From Branchipolynoe longqiensis (Eukaryota; Annelida; Polychaeta; Phyllodocida; Polynoidae), in the NCBI GenBank assembly GCA_030323885.1, contig CM059199.1, positions 42,531,347 through 42,595,346 of the forward strand: a stretch of 64,000 bases of DNA, read 5' to 3'. The notes under the pieces are model-generated. The model saw only the letters and a list, made by a program, of their open reading frames with translations, was not told the origin of the DNA and made no database searches. The translations under genes and the position numbers were made by a program. Shown in pieces: positions 63,385 through 64,000 of the stretch (position 1 is its first letter; every line of letters starts with the position of its first letter).

Positions 63385-64000
63385 ATTACCCACCTGGTAT
63401 CATGATAACACACAATTCCTTATCTAGAGTGCCTGCTATTGGCTGGCCATAAATACCGAGTTTGTGATATCATGATAGCGCACACCTGACTTTTCTATCC
63501 ATGCAACCTATAATATTACCCAGCTGGTATCATGATAACACACACTTCCTCATCTAGACCGCCTGCTATTGGCTAGCCATAAATACCGAGTTCCTGATAT
63601 CATGATAGCGCACACCTGATTTTTCTATCCATGCAACCTATAATATTACATAGCTGATATCATGATATCATGATAACACACACTTCCCCTTCTAGACTGT
63701 CTTCCATTGTCTGACCATATAATACCGAGTTCCTGATATCATGATAGCGGACTTTTCTATCCATGCAGCCTCATGGCGAATTTATAGTGCTGCCCCACTG
63801 GGAGACCAGGCCGCCAGCACCATGACCTGATATCCCACTCAGTCACATTATCGTGAAAACTGAGCCAACCAGTCCCTGCTCCGTCCTAATAATGCCGATC
63901 TCCCTGCTGTTATCATGATAACACACACCTCCCCATCTAGACCGCCTTCCATTGCCTGACTATATAATACCGATTTCCTGATATCATGATAGCGCACACC
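63385..64000. repeat. About 130-bp satellite with TATCATGATA palindromes
   Basis: Units start near 63398, 63528, 63666 and 63911 with TATCATGATAACACACA, and each contains CTGCTATTGGCTGGCCATAA- or CTTCCATTGTCTGACCATAT-like DNA, TAATACCGAGTTCCTGATAT, CATGATAGCGCACACC and CTATCCATGCAACC. Each unit has two copies of the TATCATGATA palindrome. One unit is split by a SINE-A fragment. The array runs past the window end. Confidence 0.9.
63768..63902 (-). mobile_element. SINE-A body fragment inside the satellite
   Basis: TTTATAGTGCTGCCCCACTG, GGAGACCAGGCCGCCAGCAC and TCCTAATAATGCCGATC are the SINE-A body on the minus strand, lacking both ends. It replaces part of one 130-bp unit. Confidence 0.88.

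Noticed and set aside
63385..64000. CRISPR-like array
   Set aside because: Regularly spaced palindromic repeats, but units are about 130 bp and similar throughout, with no unique spacers or cas genes, and the context is eukaryotic.

Overview
The window looks like repeat-dense, essentially gene-free nuclear DNA of an animal, most likely a marine invertebrate. Three things support this. There are dozens of Pol III-type SINEs with tRNA-like heads, fragments of non-LTR retrotransposons and of a tyrosine-recombinase element, many short inverted-repeat transposons, and several short satellite arrays. One SINE family (D, full copy at 52203-52548) resembles, from memory, a SINE widespread in molluscs and other marine invertebrates, so a lophotrochozoan host is my best guess, at low confidence. 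I found no bacterial operon, rRNA, CRISPR array, intact host gene or convincing spliced gene. Nearly all open frames are chance frames in repeats. The only recognisable protein remnants belong to retroelements.

Family names used here are local labels. SINE-A: tRNA-like head of two types, a shared body of about 250 bp, and an AACC-type tail. It has more than 40 full or partial copies on both strands and one copy with an 11-bp target-site duplication (TSD). SINE-B: a different tRNA-like head (TGGTGTAATGGTTAGC). SINE-C: a Leu/Ser-like head. SINE-D: head with GACGTAGCTCAG. Family E: interspersed repeat with an A-rich end. Family F: dispersed terminal-repeat-like unit of 0.5-0.7 kb. Family N: elements sharing the end GGCCCTGTCACA but with unrelated low-complexity interiors. 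Family O: large elements with TATGCATG ends and GCCGCC/GATATT palindromes. Families J, K and L: small DNA-transposon-like repeats. Pogo-like MITEs: CAGTAAAACC or CAGTATAATCC ends with TA target sites.

Layout. 0-9.3 kb: an inverted-repeat element, a 91-bp array, a 170-bp array interrupted by a 1,388-bp transposon with a 9-bp TSD, and a pair of 381-383-bp MITEs. 9.5-17 kb: microsatellite, a CRE-like site cluster, a pogo-like MITE, and three of the four N elements, one of them inside a 97-bp array. 17-28 kb: E/F repeats, a GGGCCC-rich foldback element, a G-rich minisatellite and many SINEs. 28.7-29.9 kb: two truncated non-LTR retrotransposon ends in the same orientation. 32.3-35.2 kb: an O element followed by a C-rich minisatellite. 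35-48 kb: dense SINE-A, the fourth N element and two F copies. 48.9-50.2 kb: the second O element. 52-57.4 kb: SINE-D, family E, a CR1/jockey-like RT C-terminus, a 503-bp pogo-like foldback and another non-LTR end. 57.5-62.6 kb: SINE-A, a K element with TTAA target site, and a frameshifted tyrosine recombinase next to an F repeat that shares its leader. 63.4-64 kb: a satellite with TATCATGATA palindromes running off the window end.

There is no set of genes working together. The window is best read as layered transposon insertions. The most unusual feature is family N, where conserved ends enclose interiors that seem to have been rebuilt from short CGTA/ACGT-type words. Boundaries were read by eye and are usually good to about 10 bp, except where a TSD fixes them.
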